From Distichodus sexfasciatus (lineage: Eukaryota > Chordata > Actinopteri > Characiformes > Distichodontidae): DNA of 64,000 nucleotides. Under the pieces are notes generated by a model that was given only the letters and a program-made list of their open reading frames with translations, ran no database searches and was not told where the DNA came from. Both the position numbers and the translations under genes were made by a program. This document shows, one piece after another, positions 11,745 through 22,071 of this stretch; within the stretch, counting starts at the first letter, position 1; each line of letters opens with the position of its first letter. The DNA lies in contig JAVGVS010000099.1 in the NCBI GenBank assembly GCA_032718565.1, positions 928,972-992,971 of the forward strand, read 5' to 3'.

Positions 11745-12265
11745 TAGGACTGGACAACATAACTCCAAATTGAAATCACAATATTTGCACCAAATGTCAG
11801 TATAAGATCAATATACAACACTTCTTTAGTAGATTTGACCTCAAAATCCTTAAACTTTGTTTTGCATCAGTTGACATTTGTGAATATTTTTAGGGGCTTA
11901 ATCATGAAGTACTATGGAACATACATTTATGCAGTCTGATTCACTGACTCCTTTCCTCTAGGCTTATTTTATCAGCTGCTTTTGTGCTGCTTTTTGCGAC
12001 TTTTGCTTGGACCCCGCTTCAGTGCCACTTGCAGCTATATTTTAATTTGTTTATTTGTTTTTAAAATCTTTCAGCTATGTTTTGTGAACAAACAATATTT
12101 GAAAGACCCTGCTTTTAACCGCTTAATCCATAGTATGAACTGTGTTTAGGATTTGGCGCAAAAATGACACTACAACCTGTGGTTGGTGGAACCTATTATA
12201 TCAATATATAAACAATGTCTTAAACAATATCATTCACATGCTGGCATTCAATATATCGCCCCTTG
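11745..12265. mobile_element. Non-autonomous hAT-type element with perfect 8-bp TSD
   Basis: Flanked by ACTCACAG at 11737-11744 and at 12266-12273. The left end TAGGACTGGACAACAT and the reverse of the right end (CAAGGGGCGATATATT) are variants of the TAGGGCTGGGCGATAT terminus repeated elsewhere in the window. An 8-bp duplication is the hallmark of hAT transposition. There is no transposase frame. The interior carries dispersed-repeat copy 2. Confidence 0.75.
11868..12062. repeat. Dispersed repeat, copy 2 (inside the hAT-type element)
   Basis: Same orientation as copy 1, about 1.85 kb away, with point differences and small indels. Copy 1 lacks the hAT ends, so the repeat probably inserted here independently. 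Confidence 0.78.
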
Positions 12266-12689
12266 ACTCACAGTAATGAGAAGAGACATAGAAAATTTCT
12301 GTAGCATTGGAAATAAAAGGTTTAGGCCTTCGGGGGAAAAAAAATAGAAAGAAGTCTGTGTGTATATGTGTGTGGCGTTTACCCTCCAAACCCCCATCAG
12401 CATTCCTCCAGCGCACCTGGGAAGCCGTCCGTGGATCAGGGTTGGAACATCCAGCGAGGGCCACGTCCTTACTGATCCGTAACGCCACAGGGCTAGAATA
12501 ACGCGGTGTCTGACCCGACTCGGCAGGGGGCGGCCCTCCGTCGCTAATGGCGTCCAATTACCAATTACCTCTCGGCTTCTTGGCCTGCCTCGTTAATCCC
12601 CATCCCTCCTTTCCCTCCTCCCCCATTTTTTTTTTAGCTGTTGCTCTATATTCAAAAGCAGCAAAAGGGGAAATAAGCTACAGCTGCAA

Positions 12690-13420
12690 CAACTACTCAC
12701 TATAAATTCCATCTATTAATAAAATAGATGCCAAATAATTTGCTAGTTGATTAGCTGTTTTATGTCATTACACTGCCTTCATCATTGCATCATTCATTAA
12801 ACAAATAATCCATTAGCAATTTATGACTAAAAATAGTTGCCAGCTAATTTACAAATTGTTTAGTTGTTTACGCCACTACAATGCCTACATCTTCGAAATA
12901 ATAATAAAATAATAAAACAATTTGCTAATCGATTAGTTGTTTATGTCATTTCGCTGCCTATGTCATGCATCATTACGCAAAACAAGTAATCCATATTAAA
13001 ATTGTTGTCAAATAATTTACTAATTTATTAGTTGTATACATCAATAAATTGAGTATGTCATACATCCTTAGGTAAACAAATAATTGATCAGTAAATTACT
13101 TGGCAGCGATTTTAATAATTAATGAATATATATCTGTGTAATGATGTGATGGTGTAGGCAGCGTAATGATGTAAACAACTAATCGATTAGCAGATTAAAT
13201 TGGCAACAAATAATCAGTTATTAAAATAGTTGAAAGTAATTTACTAGTTGATTAGTTGTTTACATCATTGTGCTACCAATGTCATCATGTCATTACGTAA
13301 ACAAATAATTGATTATTAAACTAGTTACCAACTGTCTGAATTATTTATTATATGTTTACATAACAGCGCAATGGTGTAGGCGGCAGAATGACATAATAGT
13401 GAAGTAATAATGAAGTAAAC
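12690..13420. repeat. AT-rich array of palindromic GATTAGTTGTTTACATCATT units
   Basis: The motif recurs near 12749, 12858, 12931, 13026 and 13250, and in reverse (ATGATGTAAACAACTAATCGATTAG) near 13155-13190. 'gtaaacaaataattgatta' is the reverse counterpart of 'taatttactaattgattagttgtttac', so each unit folds on itself. Spacing is irregular (73-224). Confidence 0.7.
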
Positions 13421-15399
13421 CAAAATTAAAGAAGCCTTTTGAATGTATTCCTCTTTAAAAAATAAATAATGTTAATATAAATGTTAAATATTTAAATTAT
13501 TTTAATCTTGTGCAATATGAAACTGTTTTAAAGGCATTTTAATGTCTAATTCAATTATATTTATGGCATTTTTATGAATATCTTTTCCTTTTCTATCCTG
13601 AACTTTTAAAACAGCTAACTAATCAATCAATTGAAAATAATAAACCGGTTAATTGATGATCCAAATAATTGTTAGTTAAGGTAAATGTATTCATCCAGAA
13701 AAAGAATCAAGGCTCTGTGTTTACAGCCCGCTAAACGTCTACGGGAGAAATCCAAAAAATCAGAAAAAGAGAAAGAAGGATGGATTGAGGCTGCCTTCGC
13801 TCTTTTCGGTAATTGGCCCTCGGGAGAATAGCGAACAGCAGCGTAATTGAAGTGCACAAGAGCTTCTACCAGTTATTAGCAGCCATGAACAAATTAGGAC
13901 TCTGGCAATTTTCTTTATGATCATTTTCCCCTTCCTCCCACTCCCCTTTCCTCCCCTTTTTTCATTTTTTTCAGGCAACATTGGCCTTTTACCATGTTAA
14001 GATTGAATTATTTTCTTTTCAATGTGCCTGCCGTTATTATAAACATTAACAGCTCCCCTGACAAGGTGAACATTAATTTTTATGGAGTTCTGTGCCATTA
14101 AGGAAAGAGGAAGGCATTGTCTTGTTATGAAGGAAAAAATCTGTGAAAACATGAATTGGGCAATTTATTGATAATTAATTAAAACTGGCATTCAGAACCT
14201 CTTATTGATATAATCCCCTTCATGTTGATTATTTAAATTATTTTGAAATTCTGTGTTTTCTCTGTGTGTGTTCATGTACTCTCCACTTAAAAACATACTC
14301 CGCCAGACAGATTTGTGTGTTCAGTTATTTTAAATTCCCAAATACACTCTTTCTTTAGTTCTTAGATGCCAGCTTTATTAGTCAAGCATATTTACAGTAC
14401 AAACCTATAAGGACAAAAAAGCAATCAAAAAAAGTAAAATAATCATTGATTAACCAAAAATATTTAATTAATCATGATAATTATTTGAGGTGATATCACC
14501 CAGCCCTATTTACACCTTTATATGGGCCACTTTTTGGAGATCTGTGGGACCTTTCTTCATCCTTGCGAAACATTTCCTCTGGATTTGAAGTTCCGGGCAA
14601 AGGTTTCGTATGCGATTTAATTGCCGAGTTCGTTTAACCTGTGGGATTTTGTGGCTGTAAATGAGTTTGAAAGAACAAAAGAATTCCTGCATAATGAGGC
14701 GACCGGCTTGTCACAAGTGCTCTTGTGTGTCCTGTAAATAGGAGAAAGGACTGTCGAGGACGTTGGCGTGTGTGTGTGCCCCGAAGCGCCTTTGAGTTGG
14801 CGCCCGATTGGCCGCTTGCCGCTTACCGCCCTGAGAGCGAGGAAGCTTTCCACGTGGTGAGACGCCGTTTCACTGCATTCTCAAGGACAGAGCATCGCAG
14901 CTGGGAAAAAGTGGAGCCTGCTGCTGAATTACTAAGCAAGAACCAGCATTAGCAGAATCTACAAACCAGCACTAGCAGTCTAGCACGTACAGTCTTGCTT
15001 TGTCCGCTCACCTTTCAGCCCCATTCATCTCCGCTGTTTATCCTGGCGGGACAGGTAAAGAAGGAACGGAAATAGGGGTGGGTGACCTAGGTCTGCTCCA
15101 CCTTCACACCCCAAGAGCACCATTATTTTTGTGCTGGAGAAAAGAAACAGTGTGTTGTTTTTTAGGTAGATAAGATGTAACATTGGCTTGCCTGCATTGA
15201 AAGCACGAGCGGGAGAACTCATTCAGGAGATGAGGGGGTGATGCAGAACCTAGAAATCAGTACTTCTGCCTCTTTCTGTATGTGTCTGTTAGTTTGTGTG
15301 TCTCTTGTGTGTCTCTTCCCAGCAAACGTCTCTGTGTGACATTCTCGGTCGCTCTCTGTGATGTTCTGAGTGAGGATCAAACGTTCTGGAAATGCCTAT
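13421..15399. other. AT-rich then unique intronic sequence
   Basis: The first part is AT-rich, with a stray inverted motif at 13618-13680. The block 13980-14140 is complex and repeat-free. A hAT-type right end lies at 14471-14505. No gene is seen. Confidence 0.4.
14471..14505. mobile_element. hAT-type terminus (right end only)
   Basis: 'ttatttgaggtgatatcacccagcccta' is a variant of the TAGGGCTGGGCGATAT end read in reverse. No matching left end or target duplication was found. Confidence 0.45.
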
Positions 15400-15885
15400 T
15401 TGCCCCCCTGAGTTATGCTCGCATTTGGGACGTTGGAATGTTCCACTTTTGCATTTGGTCCTTCATGAATGTTCTGCTTTGGTCCCTTACATTGGGTCCT
15501 TTAAGAACTTCATGAGAACTTCCATCTTGGTCATTCAGGAACATCCCTGGAACAACTTGCCTTGGTACCTAAGTTGACGCTTGCATTTGGCAATTTAATG
15601 ATGTCATGAGAACATCATGTTTTGGTCCTCCAGATAACGTCTGGACCTTCATGAACGTCCTAGGAACTTGCTTTTGTTCTCTGAAGCTCACGTTTGGCAA
15701 CTCATTATGGTCCCAGGAACACCCCACTTTGGTCCTCCAGATAATGTTTGGATTTTAACCTTCATGAACATCCCACTTTCATATTTGATCTTTTATGAAT
15801 GTCCCGCTTTGAACCCCCAGATAACGTTTTGAGTTGGTCCTTTAAGAACATCCCAGGAATGTCCTGCACATAACGTCCTTCCTTC
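15400..15885. repeat. Degenerate tandem repeat (TTGGTCCT..AGATAACGTTT..GAACATCCC)
   Basis: Phrases recur in order: 'ttggtcctccagataacgt' (15622, 15730 and a variant at 15810), 'ttcatgaa(c/t)gt', 'tttaagaac', 'aggaac(a/g)tcc'. The CAGATAA(C/T)GT spacing is 107 then 80. It is an old mixed-unit minisatellite; open frames across it are incidental. Confidence 0.65.
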
Positions 15886-16576
15886 CTCCAAATGCTGTTC
15901 TGGCATCTCATCTCCAGTGCACTCACGTCACGCCACATTTTGTCTCGTCCCGTCCGACCGATCAAACGCCTGTCTCTGCCTCGACTGATAATCAGAGATA
16001 GCGGCCTCGACCTTCTAAGATCGCCTTTCACCGCACCTGATCCCTTTCAGCTCTCCCGCAATGCGTGTGGCCCGGCCAGCGTCACCTGACACATTCCTCA
16101 TGCTAACAAGTCGTGCAAGAGGCCCTCGTAATGACTCGAGAACTTTCAAGCGGCCCGGCTTTAATACGCCGGGCGCCGAGTGACGAGGAGTAACACACAT
16201 GGAGGAGAGGAATGCCAGGAACCGGCAAAAGCGAAAACCTGCATTGTCAAGGTCAACACAGAAGTCGAAGGAGTTTGCTTTATCATAAAAAAACAGTTAG
16301 GTGGCTTTTTGCCTGATCCTTTTTTCCTCGACGTTTTTCCCTGTAGAGGGTTAGGAGGTGCTGGCTCAGCTGTTGACCTGGCGCTGGTGTTTGCAAAGGA
16401 AGCAAAATTTCAATTCAATGCTGTTCAGGATGAAGCTTTTTTTGCTCAGTGTTAATTAGGAGTGTGACATTTGTTTCTCACTGTTCCGTTTTGATACTGT
16501 AGTAAAAAAACATTAAGTCAGCAACAAGGGGCAGTTTCAGCAGTTGGCACAACAACTGTTTTATTACACAATGAAG
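15886..16576. other. Unique intronic stretch
   Basis: No repeat is recognised. A 91-codon open frame at 16180-16455 has no domain features. Confidence 0.4.
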
Positions 16577-16767
16577 GCATTACGAATATGCTCTTATCCA
16601 GAGCGACCTCCATTACCTAATTACAGTGACAGTCTCCCTGGAGCCTCTAGGGTTTAAGGGTCTTGCTCAGGAAGCTCATGATGGTAGTGCTGGAGCCAGG
16701 ACGTAGCCAAACTTGAACCAACACCCTCTTGGTCTGAAGCAAAGTATCTCTTAACCACAGAGTAACC
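16577..16767 (-). mobile_element. SINE-B, near full length
   Basis: Begins with the tail 'atgctcttatccagagcgacctcc', then 'aattacagtgacagtctccctggag', 'taagggtcttgctcagg', 'ggtagtgctggagccagg', the reversed B box 'cttgaaccaacaccctcttggtctga' and a head 'cttaaccacagagtaac'. It is a useful type copy. Confidence 0.88.
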
Positions 16768-17418
16768 GTGACATTAACAGGTGTCCGGAAGCTGTCCGTT
16801 ATAATGAAGCTTTAGAGGGACATCTGTTTGCTCCAGTCCAGCCCTGCCCCATGTGTGTATGTGTGTGTTCATGTCCCCTGAGGAATCCCAGGACAGGTCT
16901 CGTCAAGCACAGAACACATAGATACACACACACTCCCACCAGCAACGAGTGTGAGACAGAAATTGTCATTTTATTGGCCAAAAGGGGAAGTTGGACAGCT
17001 GGGAGGAGCTTTTATTGGGATGTCAATAAAGGCTCCAGCTCACCGTACTTCTCGACACTCAGAGGGCAGAGGGTTTCGCACTCCCAAAATCAGGCTTCAG
17101 ATTACGAAGCAGCACCTACATGCTTAACGAAAGCAGCCATATACATTTGCGAATCATCTGGCCTTTTGGCTAAATTAGGCCCCCGGGAGCAAAGAGGAGC
17201 CCTCTTTTGTGATGTCATTGCCTTTCCGTGATGCCATGTGAGACCCGGTGCCATGTGGTGCCCTTATGGCCAAAAGAATCTAACCATTTCTCAGCACAGA
17301 TGCTACTCAGTTACTCATCTAGCGTTCTGTCTTCCGTAAACTGGAAACTCTCTACTAGCCGGACTTCCTTTGAGGGCGACTAGACCAGTTCAACTGATTT
17401 AAAACACAACTGTGAACG
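16768..17418. other. Unique intronic stretch with TG/CA runs
   Basis: Short TG (16852-16868) and CA (16920-16933) runs face each other. No coding signal. Confidence 0.4.
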
Positions 17419-17648
17419 TAAGTGATTATTTGTCGCTGTGAACACAGCACAGCACACAGTGCACCACAACGAAATGTGACCTCTGCATTTGACCTCTCTG
17501 TGAAGGAGTTAAAATGCATCGTCCGGAAAGGAGTGCATGGGGACGGTACCTTACTCACGAGTACCTCAGTGGTACACGTACTAGTTCAGGATTTGAGCCA
17601 GCAACCTTCCAATCAATGGGCGAATGCCCTAACGTTACACTACCAACA
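17419..17648 (-). mobile_element. SINE-A, near full length
   Basis: Reversed order from 'agtgattatttgtcgctgtgaacac' to the head 'ccctaacgttacactaccaac'. The B box is reversed as 'ggatttgagccagcaacc'. There is a divergent patch at 17508-17535. Confidence 0.87.
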
Positions 17649-18418
17649 CCTTAACACTTGCCTTCAAGGCCAAAAATTGACTTGCACCTCTCTATATATT
17701 TGAACAGCAGCTGTTGATTTAAGGTATGAAGAACAGTTTCCCTTGGTGGATCACAAAACCTCCGCATACTGTATGTCATCTAAAAGTAACTGTGAATGTT
17801 CCAGCTCTTCCTGCTTAACCAGACCATAAAGACTAAATAAGGCTCTTTTTCTCTGCTCCCATTCTGCTGTTTCATATGGGAAACGTCATAATCTCATCTT
17901 CTGCGTTTGTTTGTGCGGCCTTCTGCTGTGTTTACTCGCCCCGACGTTCTGTTATCCCAGGTTTGGATGATACAGATGTCAGCAGCAAGATATCCGCTCG
18001 AGCTTCCCGACTCAGGCTCAGACACTGGCGCAGTGGGCAAAGCGGCACGTCGGGGATCTTCAGGCTGATAATTGCTTCCAAGAGCTTCGCGCGCCAAGGC
18101 CTCAGCGATTGGATTATCCTCCGATTTGGGGATGAGATACAGAATAGATAAGTGGGGAAAAAAGGCGCTTCAGCCGGGGGCGATAAAATATGTATTTTTT
18201 AAAAATGATCCTGTAAAGAAGAGCTTAGCAGTAGATATGTGGCTTTAGCCGATGAGATTTGGTGATGCCTTATGACAAAGGTTCAATAACTTTAGAGATC
18301 ATGTATCTTTCAGTAGAATGCACGTTGAATCAATTGATGTTAACCAGGTGAACATGCAACACTGCCCTCTGTATTTGTATAAATATTAAATTAAATAATA
18401 AATAAATTCATACCCTTC
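17649..18418. other. Unique intronic stretch
   Basis: No repeat or coding pattern is recognised. Confidence 0.4.
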
Positions 18419-18525
18419 CCTCCAGCACTACCAGCATTGGAGCACCTGAGTGAGATCCTTAAGCTGGAGTTGCTCCAGGGAGACTGTAACTAGGAAAAGT
18501 TAATCACTCTGGATAAATGCTGTAG
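18419..18525 (+). mobile_element. SINE-B, 3' half
   Basis: 'cctccagcactaccagcattgg', 'cctgagtgagatccttaagc', 'gttgctccagggagactgtaac' and 'atcactctggataaatgctgta' follow the family order. Confidence 0.8.
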
Positions 18526-19224
18526 ATAACCAGGTTTTATTTCTTTATTCCCCAACCCTTAATCATAGTCACAGCAGCTTTCTCGCTCTGTCTCTGTGCC
18601 GTGTATCCTTACCTGTTGATTATCCTCTTCTAATGGAATCCGCTATCAGCCTGCACAGCGACACCACAAAGCATTGCAGAAAGAATTCAGCGCCGTCCAC
18701 GAAAGCAACAAAAAGATGGAAGGGAATGAGATTGAGAAATTCAATTAAGACCAAATTAGCCACGTTTCCCATCTGTGTTCGAACCGGATCACTTCTGTTT
18801 CTGCGTTCTTGCACTCCTCATCCATCGTGCCTCTCTCCTGCCCATCAAGCGAGACTAGTCCGCTAGGAAAACAAGGAGCGGATTGGAAAATGAGAATCAG
18901 CTTGTTCATCTCGCACAATAAACAGCGTCTGCGCCGCCAGTTGTTGCCGTGATTGCTCAGCTGCCGTTCTCCAAACACCACCATCCACCACAGAGGAATT
19001 TTTTTGGCTGGACGCGGAGGCGAACCAGAACCTAGGCTCCCGTTCGACCGGCCAGTTTAAATAGAGAGGAGTGCTAATGAATTTGTTAATAAAACAATGG
19101 CGGAATGATAGATACTGTCTGTGCCTTTGGCGAGCAGGCATCCGCTTTGAGAATTTAAAAGAGGTTGCTAATGGGGAACGGTGAGAAAATGTGTTCGTTG
19201 TGGGTGGCGGAGGACTAATGGTGG
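18526..19224. other. Unique intronic stretch; complex block at 18890-19180
   Basis: Repeat-free, with TAAT/ATTA-rich segments (gtgctaatgaatttgttaataaaacaatgg). Opposing open frames of 64-126 codons have no domains. A regulatory block is possible, but nothing here proves it. Confidence 0.35.
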
Positions 19225-19925
19225 AATTCTTGGCTATAACCACGAGGTTGTGGTTTCAGGTCTGGCTTTTGTTATGGCTATAAACCAAGCAGTTGTAGTT
19301 TCAGGTTTGGCTGAATATCATGGCTATAAACCATATGATTGTGGGCTCTGGTTTTACTGTTGGCATGATTATAAACCATGATGTTATGGGTTCAGGTCTG
19401 GCTGCAGTCATGGATTTAAACCAAGAGGTTTTAGGTTCAGGTCTGGCTCCGTCATGGCAATAAACCTAGCCCTTGTGGATTCAGGTCTGTTATGGCTATA
19501 AACCATGATGTTGTGGGTTTAGATCTGACTCTGTTATCGCAAAAAACAAGCGGTTATGGGTTCATATTTTACTGTTGTTATGGTTATCAACCAAAAGGTT
19601 GTGGGTTCAGGTTTATAACTATGGCAACAGTAATGGTTATGAGTTCAGACTGTACTGTTGTCATGGTTATGAACCAAGATATTGTAGGTTTAGGTCTGGT
19701 CATTTTTGTGGTAATAAATCAAGATGTTGTGGGTTCAGGTCTGGTCATTTTTGTGGAGGGCTGCAGATGTTATGGTTACAAACCAAGAGGTTGTGGGTTC
19801 AGGTCTGGCTGTATCATGGCTATAAACCAAGAGGTTGTGGGTTCAGGTCTGGCTGTATCATGGCTATAAACCAAGAGGTTGTGGGTTGAGGTGAACTGAA
19901 GGTGTGTTATGGCTATAAACCAAAA
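19225..19925. repeat. Minisatellite, about 44-bp period, SINE-B derived
   Basis: About 16 units of the form TGGCTATAAACCAAGAGGTTGTGGGTTCAGGTCTGGCTGTATCA. Unit starts include 19231, 19275, 19321, 19455, 19493, 19581, 19773, 19817, 19861 and 19910. The last units are nearly identical and the early ones diverged. The core 'ccaagaggttgtgggttca' equals the B-box region of SINE-B in forward sense. The 125- and 104-codon frames over it are products of the repeat. Confidence 0.88.
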
Positions 19926-20234
19926 GACAGAATGTGCAATGTATTTATATATAATCTGAAAATTGCTGAGGATCATAGTGTGACACACTGGATGCTATTT
20001 GGATGATTAACAGCTTGTTCAGCTTTTCATATACAAATCTCTTGTCACAACAAAAAGCAAAAGGTGACTTAAAGGCGTATAGTACATTTCACTGCATTCA
20101 TAAAAAATATTTATTTACTTTATGGTATTAGGTTGTTTTCATTGTGGAACAGCTGATGAAAATAGAGATCTTAATGGTTTAGGAAATATTTTGAAAGTAA
20201 TGAAATAGCCAGTGAAACGTGGAGTCTCTAGCCT

Positions 20235-20385
20235 CCAGTGGTTGTCTAGTGGTAGGGATTTGTCTGTGGAAGTGCAGATTCTAATCCACATTTATTCTGC
20301 TAGAAAAGACGCTACCACAGGGTCACTGAGTAAGACCCTTAACCCCAAGTTGTAATTAGAAAATTGATCTGGATAAGAGTAATAA
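20235..20385 (+). mobile_element. SINE-B, near full length
   Basis: Head 'cagtggttgtctagtggtaggga', B-box region 'gcagattctaatcc', then 'gctaccacagggtcactgagtaagacccttaaccccaagtt' and the tail 'gatctggataagag'. Confidence 0.78.
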
Positions 20386-21059
20386 AATAGTACAAACAAA
20401 ACACCTTTATTGTGTAAATTTTGGTGCTTCGAACTAGATACGTAGCCACCAACAGGGATCATACCAGCAGTAACCTTGCGTATGGCTAGCCTCTTGCAGC
20501 AGGAGTTACGAGCGTTAGGGGCAAGCCTATTACTCTTAAGTGTTCTCTTGTTGCCTAATTCAGATTCATGAGTTTTTAACTAGGATTAATTCGTTACTAC
20601 TGATAGATCTGTACGCGTTTAGGCCCCGGGCGTGTAGTTTGGTGAAGTTTCTGCTGTTTGGGATTGAGAATTAGGAGCAGTAGTGTGTGTGTGGAGAAGC
20701 TCTTTCACACTGTAATGCCGGTGATAGTGTATGGTCCCATTGGAAAGTAGCTGTGCAATCTCTCGCTCTTTCTCACTCTCTTTCTCTCTCTGCCCTCGAG
20801 CAGCAGCTAATTGCATAATGACTTGAGGCACGTTTATTGCGAGTGCATAGCTTTTCACTGCAAGCTGGACTAGCCCGTGTCTCTAATGTAAAAAGCAATA
20901 GGAAGAAAAAATGTAAACTCTTCTTACAATGGATATGTATATATTTTCTGTAGAATACTTATTTTCTTGTTTTATTAACACAATATTTTAAACCATTTTT
21001 AAAATTAGTGTTTAGGAATGTTATAGTGTCATTTATATATTCATTTTTTATATAACTGT
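20386..21059. other. Unique intronic stretch
   Basis: A short CT-rich run near 20758-20792. Nothing else is recognised. Confidence 0.4.
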
Positions 21060-21269
21060 AAAGGTGCCATAACAGTAAGGAAATTGAACCGTGATTGGAA
21101 GGTTGCCGGATCAAGTCCCATACTGTAAAGGACTCATGAGGTACTGTGTCCAAGCACTGCCAAAAAAGCTGCTCACTGTTCCTTCACAGATGGCTCAAAT
21201 GCAGAGGTCGCATTTCGCTGTGGTCCCCGTGTGCTGTGCTGTGTTCACAATAACAAATAATCATTTACT
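21060..21269 (+). mobile_element. SINE-A copy
   Basis: Head 'ggtgccataacagtaagg', B box 'gccggatcaagtccc', 'ctcatgaggtactgtgtccaagcactgcc', 'cagaggtcgcatttcgctgtggt', ending 'acaataacaaataatcattta'. Confidence 0.85.
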
Positions 21270-21377
21270 TATGTTATTTTAAGTTATTACGTATGTTAAT
21301 GGATTGTATGTATATATACTGTATACATATACAGTATCTATTTATCTATCTATATATATATATCTATATCTATATAT

Positions 21378-21696
21378 AGAGGAAAAGGGTCAACTTGTTG
21401 CAGCTATTTTTCATATGTACGGTGCTGTGCCTGAGTCTTGAGACTAACAAACCTACATCTGCTCTGTTCCTTAAGACATTAAAAATGAAAAAATAATAAT
21501 AATAAACAATAAAAAATACACAAGGAAGTCTGGCTCAATGGAAGCTTTATGTAAAGAAATGTACAGTGTAATATACTATATCAGAGAGAGAGAGATTTGA
21601 ATCTATACCTCTCTCTATATACCTTTCTATCTATTTCTATCTTATTATACAGTATATATATATATATATATCCTTCTGTCTATATACAGTATATAT

Positions 21697-21756
<60 letters not shown>

Positions 21757-22071
21757 TGTATATAGATAGATAGATAGATATACTGTATACAGATAGAATA
21801 GATAGAAAGGTATATATAGAGAGAGGTATAGATTCAAATCTCTCTCTCTCTCTCTGATATGCAGTATATTACGCTGTACATTTCTTTACATAAAGCTTCC
21901 ATTGAGCCAGACTTCCTTGTGTATTTTTTAATTGTTTATTGTATTTATTTATTTTTTTTTTCATTTTTAATTTCTTAAGGAACAGAGCAGATGTAGGTTT
22001 GCTAGCCTCAAGACTCAGGCACAGCACCGTACATATGAAAAATAGCTGCAACAAGTTGACCCTTTTCCTCT
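21378..22071. repeat. Long near-perfect palindrome with AT-microsatellite centre
   Basis: Left arm about 21378-21690, right arm about 21757-22071. The outer roughly 115 nt (AGAGGAAAAGGGTCAACTTG... against its reverse complement ending at 22071) differ at only about three sites. The next block (acacaaggaagtctggctca...) also matches almost exactly. Indels are confined to A/T, GA and TATA tracts. No TSD or known TE end is seen. The class is unknown; it could be a fold-back element, an inverted duplication, or an assembly artefact. Confidence 0.92.
21709..21755. repeat. (AT)n microsatellite at the palindrome centre
   Basis: An uninterrupted AT run flanked by TACTGTATA and GATA motifs on both sides. 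It forms the turn of the palindrome. Confidence 0.95.

Noticed and set aside
19225..19925. CRISPR-like regular repeats
   Set aside because: Repeats are contiguous with no unique spacers, and the host is a vertebrate; it is a minisatellite.
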